Shown here: in pieces, positions 15,564 to 25,155 of the stretch
Layout: every line of letters starts with the position of its first letter
Position numbering within the stretch: the stretch's first letter is position 1
Assembly (NCBI GenBank): GCA_017432285.1
Contig: JAFRJM010000003.1
Span: 1 to 64,000, forward strand
DNA: 64,000 nucleotides
Direction of reading: 5' to 3'
Source of the DNA: Oscillospiraceae bacterium
GTDB lineage: Bacteria > Bacillota > Clostridia > Oscillospirales > Ruminococcaceae
Made by a program: the position numbers and the translations under genes
The notes under the pieces: generated by a model
Told to the model about the DNA's origin: nothing
What the model saw: the letters and a program-made list of their open reading frames with translations, nothing else
Databases searched by the model: none

Positions 15564-16196
15564 ATGGCAAAAGCATTATTGATCAACGGAAGTCCAAATT
15601 CAAACGGATGTACATTTACAGCTTTAAAAGAGGTCGCTGATACTCTTGAGAAAGAGGGGATTGAGACAGAGATCATTCAAATAGGCAGAGACGCAATCAG
15701 AGGATGTATAGCTTGCGGGTACTGCAGCTCCCATGATGGGTGTGTATTCGATGATATGGTAAATAAAGTTAGACCAAAACTTGCGGAAGCAGATGCGCTG
15801 ATTGTCGGTTCTCCTGTTTATTATGGATCACCGAACGGAAATCTTATTTCTTTCCTGGACAGACTGTTCCACTCTAAGGGAAAGACTGACCTTAGAATGA
15901 AAGTAGGGGCGTCGGTTGTTACTTGCCGTCGTGGAGGAAACACTGCATCATTTGATGTGCTTAACAAGTATTTCACGATTTCTCAGATGCCTGTAGCATC
16001 GTCTAATTATTGGAACAATGTTCATGGTTTCACTGCGGAAGATGTTTTAAAAGACAAAGAAGGTCTTCAGACCATGAGAGTTTTGGCCAGAAACATCGCT
16101 TTTTTGGTCAGATCCATATCTTTAGGAAAGGAACATTTCGGACTGCCTGAAGTAGAGGCTGTTCGTGAATTCACCAGTTTCCCTGATGGAAAATAG
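15564..16196 (+). CDS. NADPH-dependent FMN reductase / flavodoxin-like oxidoreductase
   Basis: The 210-residue protein begins MAKALLINGSPNSNGCTFTA, the FMN phosphate-binding start of iron-sulfur flavoproteins and NADPH:FMN reductases. It has GCIACGYCSSHDGC, a Cys-rich segment typical of the iron-sulfur flavoprotein branch, and SPVYYGSPNGNLISFLDRLF. It probably transfers electrons in the anaerobic cytoplasm; the substrate is unknown. GGAGGAAAAG precedes the ATG. It lies between cls and a BaiN-like flavoprotein. Confidence 0.85.
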   Translation: MAKALLINGSPNSNGCTFTALKEVADTLEKEGIETEIIQIGRDAIRGCIACGYCSSHDGCVFDDMVNKVRPKLAEADALIVGSPVYYGSPNGNLISFLDRLFHSKGKTDLRMKVGASVVTCRRGGNTASFDVLNKYFTISQMPVASSNYWNNVHGFTAEDVLKDKEGLQTMRVLARNIAFLVRSISLGKEHFGLPEVEAVREFTSFPDGK

Positions 16197-16203
16197 ATTG
16201 ACA

Positions 16204-17439
16204 ATGAAAGAGTGGGATGTGATTGTTGTTGGCGGAGGCCCTGCTGGATATATGGCAGCGATCTTTGCTGCGCGTCGAGGGCTGTCTGTTGTTCTTCTTG
16301 AGAAAACCAGATTTACACTTACCAAGCTCAAAATATCTGGAAAAGGACGTTGTAATTTAACAAACAATTGCACCTCTGCTCAGCTGTTTGAGAAAATCCT
16401 TCGCGGAGATAAGTTCCTGCGCAGTGCTGTATCAGGATTTGGTCCGGAAGAGATAATGGCTTTCTTTGAACAAGCAGGTGTGGCTTTAAAAACTGAGAGA
16501 GGAAGAAGAGTTTTTCCCGTCAGTGACAAAGCTTCAGATATAGCTGAGGCACTAATGGAGCTTGCGACTAAAGCTGGTGTCACATTGGAGCATATATCTG
16601 TAAAGGATCTTCTCGTTGATAACGGAGAAATACGAGGAGTATCTGTTGCTTCAGGTGAGATATATGGAAAAGCAGTAGTGCTTGCTACAGGTGGATTATC
16701 TTATCCAAAGACTGGGAGCGACGGCGATGGATACAGAATTGCAAAAGGTGTAGGTCATACTATTCATAAGTGCTCACCTGCACTTGTCGCGTTGCGCTGC
16801 AGGGAAAGTTGGATCAATGAGGTGGAAGGGCTTTCACTCAGAAACGTAAGGCTTGATTGTAAGAGAGGCAAGAAAACCATATATTCTGAACAGGGAGAGA
16901 TGTTATTTACAAAAGACGGTATTTCCGGGCCTATTTCATTATCTTTATCGTCTTATCTTGCTGGCGAAAGCTACGATGGTTTGGAAACTTGGATAGATTT
17001 GAAACCGGCATTGGATGAGGATACTTTGGACCGCAGAGTGATCAGAGATTTCTCAGAACAGTCAAATAAAGAGTTTAAGAACAGCCTGGGACAGCTGCTT
17101 CCCTCTTCATTGATACCTGTAATGATAAAACTGTCAGGTATAATGGCAGAGAAAAAAGTCAATCAGATATCTTCGGCAGAGAGGAAGAAACTGGTTCATC
17201 TATTCAAGCACCTACCAGTTACTGTTTGCGGTGATGCAGGATACAATGAAGCCATTGTCACCGCAGGAGGTGTTAACACAAGAGAGATCGATCCGAAGAC
17301 CATGGAATCCAAATTAGTCAAAGGATTGTATTTTGCTGGTGAAATTATGGATGTAGACGGGCTTACGGGCGGTTATAATATGACTATAGCGTTTTCAACC
17401 GGTCACGCTGCCGGAATTTCTGTATTGCGAGGAGAATAG
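16204..17439 (+). CDS. BaiN/HI0933-family NAD(P)/FAD-dependent oxidoreductase
   Basis: The protein begins with an FAD Rossmann motif (DVIVVGGGPAGYMAA) and has the family signatures GKGRCNLTNN, ATGGLSYPKTGSDGDGY and TAGGVNTREIDPKTMES, ending with GLTGGYN. Members are annotated as aminoacetone oxidases or BaiN-like reductases; the true substrate here is unknown. The order flavoprotein-cmk-ispH is common in Clostridia. The ATG at 16204 sits 7 bp after the previous stop; ATGs at 16165 and 16186 would overlap the previous gene. Start choice is uncertain. Confidence 0.88.
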   Translation: MKEWDVIVVGGGPAGYMAAIFAARRGLSVVLLEKTRFTLTKLKISGKGRCNLTNNCTSAQLFEKILRGDKFLRSAVSGFGPEEIMAFFEQAGVALKTERGRRVFPVSDKASDIAEALMELATKAGVTLEHISVKDLLVDNGEIRGVSVASGEIYGKAVVLATGGLSYPKTGSDGDGYRIAKGVGHTIHKCSPALVALRCRESWINEVEGLSLRNVRLDCKRGKKTIYSEQGEMLFTKDGISGPISLSLSSYLAGESYDGLETWIDLKPALDEDTLDRRVIRDFSEQSNKEFKNSLGQLLPSSLIPVMIKLSGIMAEKKVNQISSAERKKLVHLFKHLPVTVCGDAGYNEAIVTAGGVNTREIDPKTMESKLVKGLYFAGEIMDVDGLTGGYNMTIAFSTGHAAGISVLRGE

Positions 17440-17442
17440 ACA

Positions 17443-18108
17443 GTGAGAGCAGTAGCTATTGATGGGCCTGCAGGAGCAGGAAAGAGTACCATTGCCAAGA
17501 GATTGGCGAAGGATATGGAATTTATTTATGTGGATACAGGAGCACTTTATCGTGCTATCGGGTTATACACGCTTCGTAAAGGCGTAGATATTCACGATAC
17601 AGAAGGAGTAATAGGGCTTCTTCCTGAGATTCAGGTTGACATTAAATATGTTGGCGATGAACAGCATGTATTTTTAAATGGAGAGGATGTAAATGGCCTC
17701 ATAAGGACAGAGCCTGTATCAATGGCTGCTTCAGCAGTATCTGCTGTTCCGGAAGTTCGTACTTTTTTGCTCGAGACACAGAGGGGTCTTGCGCGCAGAT
17801 ACAGTGTCGTCATGGATGGAAGAGATATCGGAACAGTCATTCTTCCGGATGCAGAATGTAAGATCTTCCTTACTGCCAAACCGGAAGTTCGTGCCAAACG
17901 CAGATATGATGAACTGGTAGCAAAAGGAGTCAAAGCGGTTTTTGAGGATGTCCTTGAGGACCTCAAGCGAAGAGACTGGGATGATTCTCACAGAGAGGTA
18001 GCACCTTTAAAACTTGCAGATGACGGTATAGAAGTCGACACTTCCGGTCTGGAACTGGAAGAATCCGTGGCTTTGGTCAAAGACATCGTAAAGAAAAAAC
18101 TGGGGTAA
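17443..18108 (+). CDS. cmk: Cytidylate kinase
   Basis: The enzyme phosphorylates CMP and dCMP with ATP, essential for CTP recycling. The 221-residue protein has the P-loop GPAGAGKST near the start, VDTGALYRAIG and MDGRDIGTVILPDA, all characteristic of Cmk. The start is GTG at 17443, three bases after the flavoprotein stop. Its stop codon is directly followed by the TTG start of ispH-rpsA, so the three are co-translated. Confidence 0.96.
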   Translation: MRAVAIDGPAGAGKSTIAKRLAKDMEFIYVDTGALYRAIGLYTLRKGVDIHDTEGVIGLLPEIQVDIKYVGDEQHVFLNGEDVNGLIRTEPVSMAASAVSAVPEVRTFLLETQRGLARRYSVVMDGRDIGTVILPDAECKIFLTAKPEVRAKRRYDELVAKGVKAVFEDVLEDLKRRDWDDSHREVAPLKLADDGIEVDTSGLELEESVALVKDIVKKKLG

Positions 18109-20196
18109 TTGAAATTGGAAATCAAACTGGCTGAAACAGCGGGTTTTTGCTTTGGGGTAGACAGGGCGGTAAAACTGTGTGAAGATCTTCTGGCTGAAGG
18201 AAAAAAGGTGGCTACGCTTGGTCCTATCATTCACAACGACGGCGTAGTCAATGACCTTGCAAGCAGAGGGTGTGTAATAGTCGGATCACCTGAAGAGACC
18301 CCTGCGGATACTGTCCTTGTTATCCGCTCGCACGGTGTTCCGCAAAGCGTGATGGAACAGTGCAGTGCGCTTGGGCTTCATGTTGAGGATGCCACATGCC
18401 CGTTCGTTTCCAAGATCCACAGGATCGTAACAGAAGCAAACAGGGAAGGCAGGTACGTCATCGTTGCCGGCAGCCCTGATCATCATGAGGTACAGGGTAT
18501 AGTAGGCCATTGTGACGGACCATGTGCTGTTATAAGTTCCGCTAAGGAAATAGAGAAACTTGATATACCTCGTGATATGCCTGTGACTCTCGTAGCACAG
18601 ACGACGTTCAGCGTGGGGAAATACGATGAAATAAAGGATTGTGCAAAAAAATACTATACAAATTTGACAGCATTTGATACAATTTGTAGTGCGACAAATA
18701 TGAGGCAAACTGAGGCAGAGACCCTTGCCAAAGATTCCGATTGTTGCGTCGTAATCGGGGGGCACAACAGTTCGAACACCCAAAAACTCAAGGAAGTGTG
18801 TGAGAAGTACGTTCCAACATTTCGCATTGAGAATGCCGGTGAGCTGAAACCAGGAATGCTTGCCGGCTATAAAAAGATCGGTGTTACCGCAGGTGCGTCT
18901 ACACCGTATCTTGTAATCAAGGAGGTGCTCACTAGGATGAGCGAAATGGACAACCAAGTATTAGACTTTGAAACTATGATGGAGGAATCATTGAAGCCTG
19001 TACATCGCGGACAGCGTGTCGAAGGAACAGTCATCGAAGTCAGACCGAATGAAGTTGTTGTTGACATCGGCAGAAAACAGACTGGGATCGTCCCTATGGA
19101 CGAGGTGCTGGATGATGCAGCTATGAACCCCGAAGATGCAATCAAATTGGGTGAGACATATACATTCCAGGTTTCCAAAGTTGAAGACGAAAAGGGCATT
19201 GTTACACTTTCTCGCAAGAGAGTAGCAAATGAAGCCAACATGGCAGAGCTTATGGCTGCCTATGAAAGTGGTGAGCCGGTAGATGCATATGTGACCGGTA
19301 TTTCCAAGAAGGACAACGTCAGTAAAGGATTAGTAGCAAATGTTAAAGGCGTCCGCGTCTTTATTCCTGGCGGCCAGGCAACACTTCGCCGCGGCGAATC
19401 CTTTGACGAACTGCTTCACACCACACAGAAGATCAAGATCACAAAGGTAGAGAAAGAGCGCAAGAGTGTTATCGGATCTATCCGTGCTGTTCTTGAAGGC
19501 GATCAGGCAAAGAAGAAAGAAGAGTTCTTCGAGTCTGTTGAAGTCGGCAAGGAATATACCGGAACTGTTAAATCGCTTGAGAACTACGGTGCATTCGTAG
19601 ACCTCGGTGGTGTGGACGGAATGGTTCATGTTTCCGAGCTCAGCTGGAAGAGGATCCACAATCCTGCCGAAGTGCTTAAAGTTGGTGATGAGATCACAGT
19701 CTTTGTAAAAGATTTTGATAAAGAGAAAGGCCGCATCTCTCTCGGTTACCGCCGTGAAGAGGACAACCCCTGGAACCTGATCAAGACATACGAGATCGGT
19801 TCAGAGTTTGAAGCTCCTATCGTATCAGTAACGAAGTTTGGTGCATTTGCACGCATCCTTCCTGAACTCGATGGACTTATCCACCTTTCCGAACTCTCAA
19901 CAGAGCATGTCGATGACCCCGGTAAGATCGTCAAGGTAGGAGATGTTGTCAAAGTCCGCCTGATCGGTGTTGATGAGGAGAAGAAGCGCATTTCTCTCTC
20001 AATGCTTGCTGAAGGTGAGAAGGAAGCAGCAAGAGCCGCCAAGCGCGCTGCAAGAGAAGCAGCAGCTGCTGAAGAGGCAAAAGAAGCCGAAGTTCCTGCT
20101 GAAGAACCCGCAGAAGCTCCTGCAGAAGTTCCCGCAGAGGTAGTTGAGGCTCCGACAGCAGAGGCTGAGCCGGCAGAAGCTCCCACAGAGGAATAA
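18109..20196 (+). CDS. ispH: IspH (HMBPP reductase) fused to ribosomal S1-like protein
   Basis: The 695-residue protein is a fusion typical of Clostridia. Residues 1-282 are 4-hydroxy-3-methylbut-2-enyl diphosphate reductase, last step of the MEP isoprenoid pathway. The three [4Fe-4S] cysteines are present (C14 in AGFCFGV, C97 in DATCPF, C193 in TICSATN). Residues 300-630 hold four S1 RNA-binding repeats; the second is divergent and the last two are canonical (NYGAFVDLGG, KFGAFARI). A low-complexity Ala/Glu/Pro tail of about 50 residues ends the protein. The start TTG at 18109 abuts the cmk stop; a TTG at 18115 is equally possible. Confidence 0.95.
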   Translation: MKLEIKLAETAGFCFGVDRAVKLCEDLLAEGKKVATLGPIIHNDGVVNDLASRGCVIVGSPEETPADTVLVIRSHGVPQSVMEQCSALGLHVEDATCPFVSKIHRIVTEANREGRYVIVAGSPDHHEVQGIVGHCDGPCAVISSAKEIEKLDIPRDMPVTLVAQTTFSVGKYDEIKDCAKKYYTNLTAFDTICSATNMRQTEAETLAKDSDCCVVIGGHNSSNTQKLKEVCEKYVPTFRIENAGELKPGMLAGYKKIGVTAGASTPYLVIKEVLTRMSEMDNQVLDFETMMEESLKPVHRGQRVEGTVIEVRPNEVVVDIGRKQTGIVPMDEVLDDAAMNPEDAIKLGETYTFQVSKVEDEKGIVTLSRKRVANEANMAELMAAYESGEPVDAYVTGISKKDNVSKGLVANVKGVRVFIPGGQATLRRGESFDELLHTTQKIKITKVEKERKSVIGSIRAVLEGDQAKKKEEFFESVEVGKEYTGTVKSLENYGAFVDLGGVDGMVHVSELSWKRIHNPAEVLKVGDEITVFVKDFDKEKGRISLGYRREEDNPWNLIKTYEIGSEFEAPIVSVTKFGAFARILPELDGLIHLSELSTEHVDDPGKIVKVGDVVKVRLIGVDEEKKRISLSMLAEGEKEAARAAKRAAREAAAAEEAKEAEVPAEEPAEAPAEVPAEVVEAPTAEAEPAEAPTEE

Positions 20197-20209
20197 TAAA
20201 AAGACAATA

Positions 20210-20235
20210 AAATGGCTGTGTTCACACAGCCATTT
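20210..20235 (+). terminator. Intrinsic terminator after ispH-rpsA
   Basis: AAATGGCTGTG and CACAGCCATTT pair perfectly around TTCA, followed by T7. Confidence 0.85.
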
Positions 20236-20250
20236 TTTTCTTGAAGCAGA

Positions 20251-20276
20251 AATGGCCCGGAAAGATCCGGGCCATT
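20251..20276 (-). terminator. Hairpin after pckA
   Basis: AATGGCCCGGA and TCCGGGCCATT pair perfectly around AAGA, 13 bp beyond the pckA stop on the minus strand. The following T run is weak. Confidence 0.7.
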
Positions 20277-20288
20277 GTTTGTATTAAA

Positions 20289-21893
20289 TTATAACTGAGG
20301 ACCAGCTGCAACAAGCGCTTTACCTGCTTCATTGGATTCATATTTCACGAAATTCTTGATGAATCTGTTGGCAAGGTCTTCCGCTTTCTCATACCATACA
20401 GCAGAATCTGCGTATGTATCACGAGGATCCAGAATGCCGGTATCGACACCAGCCAGCTCTGTGGGGATCTCCAGGTTGAATATCGGGAGCATCTTAGTAG
20501 GAGCATCAAGTACGCTGCCGTTTAAGATGGCATCGATGATTCCGCGGGTGTCCTTGATGGAGATACGTTTGCCGCTTCCGTTCCATCCGGTGTTGACCAG
20601 ATAAGCTTTGGCTCCGCTCTTCTCCATGCGCTTTACCAGCTCTTCTGCGTATTTTGTCGGGTGCAGTTCGAGGAATGCCTGACCGAAGCAAGCTGAGAAT
20701 GTCGGGGTAGGCTCTGTGATTCCGCGCTCTGTACCTGCCAGTTTTGCAGTAAATCCGGACAGGAAGTAGTATTTTGTCTGATCAGGAGTCAGGATAGATA
20801 CAGGAGGAAGTACTCCGAAAGCATCTGCGGATAGGAAGATGACGTTCTTTGCTTCAGGTGCAGAGGAAACAGGACGTACGATCTTTTCGATGTGATCGAT
20901 AGGATAGGAGACACGGGTATTCTCTGTGACGCTCTTGTCTGCGAAGTCGATCTTTCCGTCCTCATCTACTGTAACGTTCTCAAGAAGAGCGTCGCGGCGG
21001 ATAGCATTGTAGATGTCAGGCTCTGAATCCTTATCAAGGTTGATGACTTTTGCATAACAGCCGCCTTCAAAGTTGAAGACTCCCTTGTCATCCCAGCCGT
21101 GCTCATCGTCTCCGATAAGAAGACGCTTGGGGTCGGTGGAGAGGGTGGTCTTGCCTGTTCCGGACAGACCGAAGAAGATAGCGGTGTTCTCGCCATTCAT
21201 GTCAGTGTTTGCGGAGCAGTGCATTGCTGCAATACCCTGGAGAGGCAGATAGTAGTTCATCATTGAGAACATACCTTTCTTCATCTCACCGCCGTACCAT
21301 GTGTTCAGGATAACCTGCTCGCGGCTAGAAATGTTGAAGACTACCGCTGTCTCGGAGTTCAGTCCGAGTTCCTTGTAGTTGTCTACTTTTGCCTTGGAAG
21401 CTGTGTAAACTATGAAGTTAGGTTCAAATGTCTCGAGTTCCTCATCGGACGGTTTAATGAACATGTTGCGGACAAAGTGGGCCTGCCATGCGACTTCCAT
21501 GATGAAGCGGACTGCCATGCAGGTATCCTTGTTTGCTCCGCAGTATGCGTCTACTACGAACAGTCTCTTGTTAGAGAGCTCTTTTACTGCCAACTCCTTG
21601 ACAGCTTTCCATGTCTCTTCAGAGGCAGGATGGTTGTCATTGGGATAGCCTTCGCTTGTCCACCAGACTGTATCCTTGGAATTCTCATCCATGACGATGA
21701 ATTTGTCTTTCGGGGACCTTCCGGTGTAGATACCGGTCATGACATTGACAGCGTCCAGTTCTGTGAGCTGTCCCTTGTCATAGCCTTCCAGTTCAGGCTT
21801 CATCTCTTCCTCGAACAGCAGCTCATAGGAAGGATTGTAAACGATCTCAGTCGTACCTGTGATGCCATATTTGGTCAAATCAACTTTTGCCAT
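20289..21893 (-). CDS. pckA: Phosphoenolpyruvate carboxykinase (ATP)
   Basis: This enzyme interconverts oxaloacetate + ATP and PEP + CO2 + ADP. In anaerobes it often runs toward oxaloacetate, making ATP. The 535-residue protein has the kinase-1 P-loop [11 protein letters not shown], the metal/PEP segment [20 protein letters not shown] and RVSYPI. ATG at 21893 ([13 protein letters not shown]) with AAGGAGA upstream is chosen; codons further upstream read through AT-rich leader and are not family-like. It is monocistronic, with a hairpin on its downstream side. Confidence 0.97.
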   Translation of the reverse strand: MAKVDLTKYGITGTTEIVYNPSYELLFEEEMKPELEGYDKGQLTELDAVNVMTGIYTGRSPKDKFIVMDENSKDTVWWTSEGYPNDNHPASEETWKAVKELAVKELSNKRLFVVDAYCGANKDTCMAVRFIMEVAWQAHFVRNMFIKPSDEELETFEPNFIVYTASKAKVDNYKELGLNSETAVVFNISSREQVILNTWYGGEMKKGMFSMMNYYLPLQGIAAMHCSANTDMNGENTAIFFGLSGTGKTTLSTDPKRLLIGDDEHGWDDKGVFNFEGGCYAKVINLDKDSEPDIYNAIRRDALLENVTVDEDGKIDFADKSVTENTRVSYPIDHIEKIVRPVSSAPEAKNVIFLSADAFGVLPPVSILTPDQTKYYFLSGFTAKLAGTERGITEPTPTFSACFGQAFLELHPTKYAEELVKRMEKSGAKAYLVNTGWNGSGKRISIKDTRGIIDAILNGSVLDAPTKMLPIFNLEIPTELAGVDTGILDPRDTYADSAVWYEKAEDLANRFIKNFVKYESNEAGKALVAAGPQL

Positions 21894-22112
21894 TGTCTGT
21901 TCTCCTTCAGTTGAAATTATACAAATTATATATGTCAGGAGCTCTTTGGTAAATAAGCCCCAATCTCTACCAATTAACATTATACATCAAAAAAAGGAAA
22001 AGGAAGATACCGCTGCAGAAAATAATCAAAGTCCTTTTAAAAAAGCCTTGACAAAACAAATAAATTGAATTAAATTAAATTTAGAAAAACTAAATAAAGC
22101 GAGGGAATAAAT

Positions 22113-22652
22113 ATGAGTTTATATGATCTGAGTGTTCAAACAAGAACAGGCGAGGAATATCCGCTCAGTCAGTTTAAAGGGAAAGTTCTCCTGATCGTGA
22201 ACACCGCGACAGGATGCGGATTTACACCGCAATATGAAGGACTGGAGAAACTATACGAAAACTATCATGATAAAGGACTGGAAGTGCTCGACTTTCCCTG
22301 CAACCAGTTTCTGAATCAGGCACCCGGGACAGACGACGAGATCCATGAATTCTGCACTTTGCGGTACAAGACACAGTTCGATCAGTTCAGGAAGATCGAT
22401 GTTAACGGGGAGAATGAGAGCCCTGTGTATACCTGGCTGAAAGAGCAGATAAAAGAGGAAGAAGTCAAAGGAGCAAAGAATAAGGCTGCTATGGCGATGA
22501 TCTCCAAGCTGAGCTCGACATGCAAAAAAGACGGCGATATCAAGTGGAATTTCACAAAGTTCCTTGTAGACCGTGATGGAAACGCAGTGAAGCGCTATGC
22601 GCCTACAACAGATCCTTCTGACATTGAAAAAGACATAATTGCATTGTTATAA
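22113..22652 (+). CDS. Glutathione peroxidase-like thiol peroxidase
   Basis: The 179-residue protein has the peroxidase tetrad of the GPx family: Cys35 in TGCGFTPQY (an ordinary TGC codon, not selenocysteine), Gln65 in FPCNQFLNQ, and Trp-Asn in KWNFTKFLVDRDG. Bacterial members usually take electrons from thioredoxin rather than glutathione, and thioredoxin and its reductase are the next two genes. It therefore likely forms a self-contained peroxide-reducing chain. A GAGGGAATAA site precedes the ATG. Confidence 0.93.
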   Translation: MSLYDLSVQTRTGEEYPLSQFKGKVLLIVNTATGCGFTPQYEGLEKLYENYHDKGLEVLDFPCNQFLNQAPGTDDEIHEFCTLRYKTQFDQFRKIDVNGENESPVYTWLKEQIKEEEVKGAKNKAAMAMISKLSSTCKKDGDIKWNFTKFLVDRDGNAVKRYAPTTDPSDIEKDIIALL

Positions 22653-22688
22653 TCGTTTCAGAAGAAAATAACAAAGGAGACAGATATT

Positions 22689-23000
22689 ATGGCACTTATA
22701 GAAGTTACAAAAGAAACATATGAGCAGGAAGTACTGAAGTCTGAAAAGCCTGTGCTTATAGATTTCAATGCAGACTGGTGCGGACCGTGCCAGATGCTAA
22801 AACCGACGCTCCATGCTTTGGCAGATGCATCAGATGACTACAAGATAGTATCTATCAATACAGATAACGAGATGGAGCTGGCTATGGAATTCGAAGTGTT
22901 TTCCATCCCGTGCCTCGTCCTCATGAAAAACGGACAGGAGGTCAGCCGCAAAGTCGGTGTGCAGCCAAGACCTGTCCTGGAAGCGATGCTCAGAGGTTGA
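22689..23000 (+). CDS. trxA: Thioredoxin
   Basis: The 103-residue protein has the classical thioredoxin active site WCGPC (Cys31, Cys34) and a cis-proline in FSIPCLVLM. It reduces protein disulfides and, by context, the peroxidase encoded 36 bp upstream. AAAGGAGA precedes the ATG, and trxB begins three bases after its stop. Confidence 0.96.
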   Translation: MALIEVTKETYEQEVLKSEKPVLIDFNADWCGPCQMLKPTLHALADASDDYKIVSINTDNEMELAMEFEVFSIPCLVLMKNGQEVSRKVGVQPRPVLEAMLRG

Positions 23001-23003
23001 TCT

Positions 23004-23912
23004 ATGTATGACATCATAATCGTCGGAGGAGGTCCTGCTGGGCTTACAGCTGCCATATATGCACGCAGAGCCAAGAAAGATGTGCTTCTTCTTGAAGCTC
23101 TGGCCTGTGGCGGGCAGATCGTGAACGCGCATAACATAGAGAATTACCCGGCTGAAGCTCATATCTCCGGAGCTGAATTCGCGACTAAACTGTATGAACA
23201 GGTAGTTGCTTTTGGAGCGGAGATACGCTATGAGCGTGCTGTTGAAGTAAAAGATCACGGCAACTATAAAGAGGTGGTTACACCTTACGGCAGTTACACT
23301 GGGAAAACAGTTATCCTGGCTACAGGATTTGAAAACAGAAAGCTGGGAGTTGAAGGGGAAGATTCTCTTGTTGGGCGTGGTATATCATACTGCGCAACTT
23401 GCGACGGCAATTTCTTCCGCAATCGAACAGTTGCAGTTGTTGGCGGCGGAGATAATGCTCTTGAAGACACCCTATATCTCGCTGATCTGGTATCAAAAGT
23501 GTACCTGATATACAGAAGAGATTCATTCCCGGGCGAAGAAGAAACAGAAAAACTGCTGAAAGAACGTGATAATGTTGAGTTCGTGCTGAACAGCAAGGTC
23601 ACGAAGCTGATAGCGGAAAAACGTCTTACCGGGGTGGAAGTCGCAGATAAAGAAGGAAATGTCAGGGAACTGGAAATAAGCGGGCTGTTCGTTGCTGTAG
23701 GGAAGATACCTGAGAATCAGAATTTTGCTTCGCTGATCGATCTTGATGAAGCCGGATATGCGATAGCATCGGAAAACTGCAGAACAAAGGTCCCTGGACT
23801 GTTTGTTGCAGGTGATAACCGTGTAAAGCAGCTTAGACAGCTTGTGACAGCAACTGCTGACGGAGCTGTCGCTGCAACAGAAGCGATAAAATATATCGCG
23901 TCTGTAAATTAA
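23004..23912 (+). CDS. trxB: Thioredoxin reductase
   Basis: The 302-residue flavoprotein has an FAD motif (IIIVGGGPAGLTAAIYARRA), the redox-active CATC (Cys130, Cys133) and an NAD(P)H Rossmann motif (VAVVGGGDNALEDTLYLA). The NAD(P)H loop lacks the usual run of basic residues being fully clear, so cofactor preference is not assigned. It recycles the adjacent thioredoxin. It is the last gene of the peroxidase-trxA-trxB operon and is followed by a terminator. Confidence 0.96.
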   Translation: MYDIIIVGGGPAGLTAAIYARRAKKDVLLLEALACGGQIVNAHNIENYPAEAHISGAEFATKLYEQVVAFGAEIRYERAVEVKDHGNYKEVVTPYGSYTGKTVILATGFENRKLGVEGEDSLVGRGISYCATCDGNFFRNRTVAVVGGGDNALEDTLYLADLVSKVYLIYRRDSFPGEEETEKLLKERDNVEFVLNSKVTKLIAEKRLTGVEVADKEGNVRELEISGLFVAVGKIPENQNFASLIDLDEAGYAIASENCRTKVPGLFVAGDNRVKQLRQLVTATADGAVAATEAIKYIASVN

Positions 23913-23927
23913 GCAGATATACAAAAA

Positions 23928-23955
23928 AGAAGCGCTACTTTCGGGTAGCGCTTCT
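23928..23955. terminator. Intrinsic terminator after trxB (bidirectional type)
   Basis: AGAAGCGCTAC and GTAGCGCTTCT pair perfectly around a six-base loop. It separates trxB from the convergent membrane-protein gene. Confidence 0.75.
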
Positions 23956-23968
23956 CTGTACATATAGA

Positions 23969-24322
23969 CTATTTTTTCAGTACCTCGCGAAGCATAAGTC
24001 CTGCTCCTCCAAACAGCATCGCCAGTATGATGAAAAAATGCAGCATCGGTGTCTGAGTAAAATATATATGCGCACTCAGTATAACGGTTATAACAAGTCC
24101 AAGCGTAACCGCTATCAGGAGATATCTTGTGAACTTTGAAGGGCGGAAAACCATCAGTGCTATGCATAAAGCCCAGCCGACCAGGAACAAAGGAGCGGTA
24201 TCAAAGGAGCCAAAACGCGGGAACAGATAACTTCCTATCCTGACTCTGGAAAAGAACAGGACAGCTCCAACGGCTGAAAGAGCCAATCCGATATAGAAGG
24301 TGTTGCTGTATTTCTTTTTCAT
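23969..24322 (-). CDS. Four-helix membrane protein of unknown function
   Basis: The 117-residue protein begins MKKKYSNTFYIGLALSAVGA and has four hydrophobic segments (about residues 9-26, 42-59, 66-86 and 92-111) joined by short basic loops. No family is recognised. GGAGGAATTTC precedes the ATG. It is 12 bp downstream of a short-chain dehydrogenase gene and appears to be the last member of a three-gene minus-strand operon. Confidence 0.65.
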   Translation of the reverse strand: MKKKYSNTFYIGLALSAVGAVLFFSRVRIGSYLFPRFGSFDTAPLFLVGWALCIALMVFRPSKFTRYLLIAVTLGLVITVILSAHIYFTQTPMLHFFIILAMLFGGAGLMLREVLKK

Positions 24323-24334
24323 TGAAATTCCTCC

Positions 24335-25144
24335 TTATTTTGCTTCATTGATTGGTTCAATATCGTTTACCGTACCGTCAAGGTGATTTATTCGCACGAG
24401 CCAGTCACTCAGCGACGGGCTGATCGCATCTGCCCAGGTAAGCAGGTGGCAGGAGAAAGACGGTACCATTATTTCTTTCTTCTTTTTAACTATAGCCTTT
24501 ACAACTGCTTTTGCAACAAGATCCGGATCGCCCTTTGGTGTGATCGCAGGGCAATCCACGTGACGGATCTGAGGGGTATCCATCCTGCTGGGATAGATGA
24601 TAGCAGCATGAACACCGGTGTCCCTGAGTTCCTGACGGAGGACCTGGAAGAAACCGTTCATGGCAAATTTAGCTGCAACATACGCGGCATCCGGCGGAAC
24701 TCCTTTTTTGCCGTCCATTGAGCAGGTGGTGACGATAGTCCCACTTTTTCTTTCAAGGAAATAGGGGAGCACGGCGTAAACACAGTTCAGGCATCCGAAG
24801 AAGTCCACTTCCATCAGCTTTCTGATCTGATCCATACGGAGATCTTTCGCTGGGCAGCGGAGGTAGATGCCAGCGTTGCAGTGAAAGACATCAAGGCTTC
24901 CTAGTTCAGTTATTGCGGTGTCTACGGCTTCTTTTATCTTATCAGCATCGGTGATATCGGCTTCGATGACGACAGCTTTCCTGCCCATAGCGCGGATCTC
25001 TGCTGCTGTCTCTTCAAGACGCTCACGGTTTCTGGCTATAAGAGCAACGTTTGCGCCTTCTCTGGCTACCCGGAGAGCGGTGGCACGGCCGATACCGCTG
25101 GAGGCGCCTGTTATGGCGATGTTTTTATTTTCAAGTTTTCCCAT
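24335..25144 (-). CDS. Short-chain dehydrogenase/reductase
   Basis: The 269-residue classical SDR has the nucleotide motif TGASSGIGRATALR, an NAG motif (FHCNAGIYLR), Ser in TTCSMDG and the catalytic YVAAK. It oxidises or reduces an alcohol/ketone with NAD(P); the substrate is unknown. The arginine-rich loop after strand 2 (ARNRERL) suggests NADP(H). It starts 11 bp after a second SDR gene. Confidence 0.88.
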   Translation of the reverse strand: MGKLENKNIAITGASSGIGRATALRVAREGANVALIARNRERLEETAAEIRAMGRKAVVIEADITDADKIKEAVDTAITELGSLDVFHCNAGIYLRCPAKDLRMDQIRKLMEVDFFGCLNCVYAVLPYFLERKSGTIVTTCSMDGKKGVPPDAAYVAAKFAMNGFFQVLRQELRDTGVHAAIIYPSRMDTPQIRHVDCPAITPKGDPDLVAKAVVKAIVKKKKEIMVPSFSCHLLTWADAISPSLSDWLVRINHLDGTVNDIEPINEAK

Positions 25145-25155
25145 GTTTAGCCTCT

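Noticed and set aside
22200..22230. Selenocysteine in the glutathione peroxidase
   Set aside because: The catalytic position is encoded by TGC, not by an in-frame TGA.
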